A program made the translations under genes and the position numbers. Positions 6,770 to 7,838 of a DNA stretch of 7,838 nucleotides are shown in pieces; within the stretch, counting starts at the first letter, position 1, and the number at the start of each line of letters is the position of its first letter. The notes below the pieces were generated by a model. That model searched no databases. It saw only the letters and a list, made by a program, of their open reading frames with translations, and was not told the DNA's origin. The stretch comes from Spirochaetaceae bacterium. GTDB taxonomy: Bacteria; Spirochaetota; Spirochaetia; Treponematales; Breznakiellaceae. The stretch is from NCBI GenBank assembly GCA_031257135.1, contig JAIRPH010000032.1, positions 1-7,838 on the forward strand. The letters run 5' to 3'.

Positions 6770-6800
6770 CCCCACGCATTAGAAAAAAGGCGGGGGTTTT
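6770..6800 (+). terminator. Hairpin with short T-run between the divergent promoters
   Basis: CCCC-A-CGC (6770-6777, one bulged A) pairs with GCGGGGG (6790-6796) around a 12-base A-rich loop, and TTTT follows at 6797-6800 on the + strand. No + strand gene lies upstream. If active, it would stop antisense transcripts from reading into the antitoxin gene. The four-base T-run is short. Confidence 0.25.
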
Positions 6801-6810
6801 ACGGCGGTTA

Positions 6811-6822
6811 GGATAAATATCC
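6811..6822. promoter_or_regulatory. Small dyad just upstream of the antitoxin promoter
   Basis: GGATA (6811-6815) and TATCC (6818-6822) form an inverted repeat separated by AA, five bases before the -35 at 6827. Phd/YefM antitoxins usually repress their own promoters through palindromic operators, so this is a candidate operator by position only. Confidence 0.25.
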
Positions 6823-6826
6823 GCGG

Positions 6827-6856
6827 TTGTTTTTATACCTAGATGTATGAGATAAT
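6827..6856 (+). promoter_or_regulatory. Likely promoter of the antitoxin gene
   Basis: TTGTTT (6827-6832) is followed after 18 bases by GATAAT (6851-6856, 5 of 6 to TATAAT). Transcription would start near 6863, giving a leader of about 11 bases that contains the GAGAGG ribosome-binding site (6862-6867). Confidence 0.5.
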
Positions 6857-6873
6857 CAACAGAGAGGTATGGT

Positions 6874-7089
6874 ATGGAATTTTTGACTATCAGGGAGTTT
6901 ACCGCATTTCCCCGTAAAACCAGAGAAACCCTTAAACGGAATGGAAAAATAGTGCTGACCAACAACGGCAAGCCTTCGATGCTGGTGTTTGACATAGCCG
7001 GGAAGGATTTTGAGGCATTGATTGACACGCTTAACCGGGCAGAAGCGATGCGTCTGCTTGAGGAAGTACAGGCGCAGGCAGTGAAGTAA
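6874..7089 (+). CDS. Phd/YefM-family type II antitoxin, apparently without a toxin
   Basis: A 71-residue protein of the prevent-host-death/YefM antitoxin family: an N-terminal DNA-binding fold that represses its own operon, and a flexible C-terminus that neutralises a toxin. Visible features are the N-terminal IREFTAFPRKTRETLKRNG helix region, a strand-turn-strand IVLTNNGKPSMLVFD (the family's ITxxGKPxAVL pattern) and an acidic/leucine C-terminal helix ending LLEEVQAQAVK. GAGAGG (6862-6867) sits 6 bases before the ATG. The stop TAA overlaps an ATG (7089-7091), as expected for a coupled toxin gene, but that frame closes after 12 codons. Length is at the short end for the family, so the C-terminal toxin-binding tail may be trimmed. 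It is either an orphan regulator or the remnant of a toxin-antitoxin pair. Confidence 0.82.
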   Translation: MEFLTIREFTAFPRKTRETLKRNGKIVLTNNGKPSMLVFDIAGKDFEALIDTLNRAEAMRLLEEVQAQAVK

Positions 7090-7159
7090 TGGAAACGCGG
7101 CATTTTGGTGGAAATTGCCTGCTCTGATCCGCCCAATTCTTCCACGGGTTTTTTTGAGA

Positions 7160-7195
7160 CGCCGGGCTAGAATCTAAAGGCGGAAGTTTTTTTTT
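7160..7195 (+). terminator. Possible intrinsic terminator after the antitoxin gene
   Basis: CGCC (7160-7163) pairs with GGCG (7179-7182), with an inner TAG (7168-7170) / CTA (7174-7176), and a run of nine T follows at 7187-7195. The T-run is strong. The stem is short and interrupted, and four bases separate it from the T-run. Confidence 0.4.
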
Positions 7196-7226
7196 GCAAC
7201 TTTTTTGAGAAATAACGCAAAGTCTC

Positions 7227-7255
7227 TTGACGGAATTCCGAGGCTTTTATATATT
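7227..7255 (+). promoter_or_regulatory. Strong sigma70-type promoter upstream of the 21-bp repeat array
   Basis: TTGACG (7227-7232, 5 of 6 to TTGACA), a 17-base spacer and TATATT (7250-7255, 5 of 6 to TATAAT). This is the best promoter in the window. Transcription would start near 7262-7263, where an ATG (7263) begins the frame that runs through the array. The message would cross all 16 repeats before reaching the gene at 7732. Confidence 0.6.
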
Positions 7256-7262
7256 AATTCTC

Positions 7263-7718
7263 ATGGAATATTGCATAATGTTTTTGGAAAATCTTTCAGG
7301 CATACCTTTTTTTTGTCAACTGCTTTATGCGTTAAAACATTTTTTTTCATTTTTCTCTCAAAAAAATGTTCTTCCGAAAGCCGGGAGAGTTCTCCCGATG
7401 TCTAGGAACAGCCTCCCGAAAGTCGGGAGCAGTCTCCCGAAGTCTGGGAACAGTCTCCCGATGTCTGGGAGAGTTCTCCCGAAGTCTGGGAACAGTCTCC
7501 CGATGTCTGGGAACAGTCTCCCGAAGTCTGGGAACAGTCTCCCGATGTCTGGGAGAGTTCTCCCGATGTCTGGGAGAGTTCTCCCGAAGTCTGGGAGAGT
7601 TCTCCCGAAGTCTGGGAGAGTTCTCCCAATGTCTGGGAGCAGTCTCCCGATGTCTAGGAGAAGTCTCCCGATGTCTGGGAGAAATCTCCCGATGTCTGGG
7701 AGAAATCTTCTAATATAA
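7263..7718 (+). CDS. Questionable ORF: hydrophobic start followed by LP[MK]SG heptapeptide repeats
   Basis: A 151-codon frame from ATG 7263 to TAA 7716-7718. The first 36 or so residues are hydrophobic and aromatic (IPFFCQLLYALKHFFSFF). The rest is about 16 heptads of the form LP[MK]SG[NRS][SV], one per 21-bp DNA unit. No ribosome-binding site precedes it; it would have to be translated from a leaderless message set by the promoter at 7227-7255. The frame also extends back to a TTG at 7227, but that TTG is the -35 box. Because the DNA unit contains no stop in several frames on both strands, an open frame here is weak evidence of coding. It resembles no protein I know. If real it might act as a leader peptide ending 13 bases before the next start. 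Confidence 0.25.
   Translation: MEYCIMFLENLSGIPFFCQLLYALKHFFSFFSQKNVLPKAGRVLPMSRNSLPKVGSSLPKSGNSLPMSGRVLPKSGNSLPMSGNSLPKSGNSLPMSGRVLPMSGRVLPKSGRVLPKSGRVLPMSGSSLPMSRRSLPMSGRNLPMSGRNLLI
7336..7370. repeat. AT-rich 11-bp perfect inverted repeat abutting the array
   Basis: AACATTTTTTT (7336-7346) and AAAAAAATGTT (7360-7370) are perfect complements around a 13-base pyrimidine-rich loop. The right arm ends exactly where the first 21-bp unit begins. As RNA it would form an A-U hairpin next to the GC-rich repeat hairpins. Confidence 0.6.
7371..7706. repeat. Array of 16 tandem 21-bp palindromic repeats
   Basis: There are sixteen head-to-tail units of exactly 21 bp, with no gaps. The unit core is CTCCCGAwGTCTGGGAG followed by a four-base tail. 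The arms CTCCC and GGGAG are nearly invariant, so each unit can form a stem of about 5 bp (6 with a G-T wobble). The third unit (7413-7433) pairs perfectly over 7 bp (CTCCCGA / TCGGGAG). GGGAG of one unit can also pair with CTCCC of the next. Variation is largely two-state: A or T in the loop, and a unit end of GAGAGTT or GAACAGT, with GAGAAAT or GAGAAGT near the right edge. The first unit (7371-7391) is degenerate, and after 7706 the pattern decays to CTTCT. Spacers are not unique, so it is not CRISPR. It is a minisatellite-type locus that can change length by 21 bp without changing frame. Confidence 0.95.
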
Positions 7719-7731
7719 CAAGGAAATCATT

Positions 7732-7838
7732 ATGACGCAAAAACGCGATTATATCCCCAAAACGGATAGCGAACTCTTGACCTTTGCCAAGAACCTGTAC
7801 GCCTACGCGCTGGCTAATCACTCCCGCTGGGGCGTTCC
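7732..7838 (+). CDS. Unknown protein, 5' end only (runs off the right edge)
   Basis: The frame opens at ATG 7732 and stays open to the window end, about 35 codons. AAGGAA (7720-7725) gives a good ribosome-binding site 6 bases upstream. The visible N-terminus has the motif KRDYIPKTDSELLTFAKNL followed by YAYALANHSRWGV. It is hydrophilic and helical, with no signal peptide. Proteins opening with a similar RDYIP..D..L..FA.NL pattern are, from memory, found as uncharacterised proteins in spirochaetes and Bacteroidetes; I cannot name a function. It is GC-richer than the repeat leader. The promoter at 7227-7255 and the 21-bp array lie directly upstream, so expression may depend on that leader. A frame carrying the repeats (7366-7713) is in phase with this gene but closed by TAA 7711-7713. 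Confidence 0.8.
   Translation, partial: MTQKRDYIPKTDSELLTFAKNLYAYALANHSRWGV

Noticed and set aside
6750..7145. Minus-strand 131-codon frame opposite the antitoxin gene
   Set aside because: It is antisense to a recognisable Phd/YefM gene, shows no motif, and would cross the divergent promoters.
7227..7262. TTG start of the repeat ORF at 7227
   Set aside because: These bases form the -35 box of a strong promoter, so they would not be in the transcript.
7371..7706. CRISPR array
   Set aside because: The units are 21 bp, contiguous and head to tail, with no unique spacers and no cas genes nearby.
7371..7706. LPxSG repeats as sortase signals
   Set aside because: The resemblance to LPXTG is a by-product of the 21-bp unit read in one frame. 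Sorting signals occur once, at the C-terminus before a membrane anchor, and there is no anchor here.

Overview
The window looks like a piece of a spirochaete chromosome, most likely Treponema-like. This is an inference from three things: the MFS transporter fused to a HEAT-repeat tail, the NupO/YufO-style double ATPase, and the gene-by-gene mixture of base composition. No rRNA, tRNA or other taxonomic marker is present, so the assignment is tentative.

Positions 1-2761 form an accessory block with every gene on the + strand. In order it holds the 3' end of a beta-class DNA adenine/cytosine-N4 methyltransferase, a small membrane isoprenylcysteine-methyltransferase-like protein, a NADAR-domain protein, and a soluble class I SAM-dependent methyltransferase. 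The second and third genes are strikingly AT-rich compared with everything to their right. The gaps between these genes hold unrelated perfect hairpins (446-463, 1111-1161, 1922-1968). Together these features suggest a patchwork of acquired genes.

Positions 2766-6553 hold a GC-richer operon on the - strand, transcribed right to left: a 755-residue MFS permease with a C-terminal HEAT-like domain, then a 511-residue double-NBD ABC ATPase whose GTG start overlaps the end of the MFS gene. The ATPase resembles the nucleoside/simple-sugar uptake ATPases, but no permease or substrate-binding lipoprotein follows it. Its stop codon lies 4 bases from the convergent stop of the methyltransferase gene. 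Upstream of the MFS gene lies a short ORF in the same frame (6557-6721), cut off by one TAA. A promoter predicted from sequence would start transcription at or next to its ATG.

Positions 6776-7195 contain the divergent control region, a promoter and a lone Phd/YefM-type antitoxin gene without a recognisable toxin, followed by a possible terminator.

Positions 7196-7838 are the most unusual part. A near-consensus promoter (7227-7255) is followed by an AT-rich stretch, an 11-bp perfect inverted repeat, and then 16 direct repeats of 21 bp (7371-7706). Each repeat is itself a small hairpin. The array ends 13 bases before the ribosome-binding site of a gene that runs off the right edge (from 7732). 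The array is therefore either a structured, length-variable 5' leader for that gene or a repeat-peptide ORF (LP[MK]SG heptapeptides) just upstream of it.
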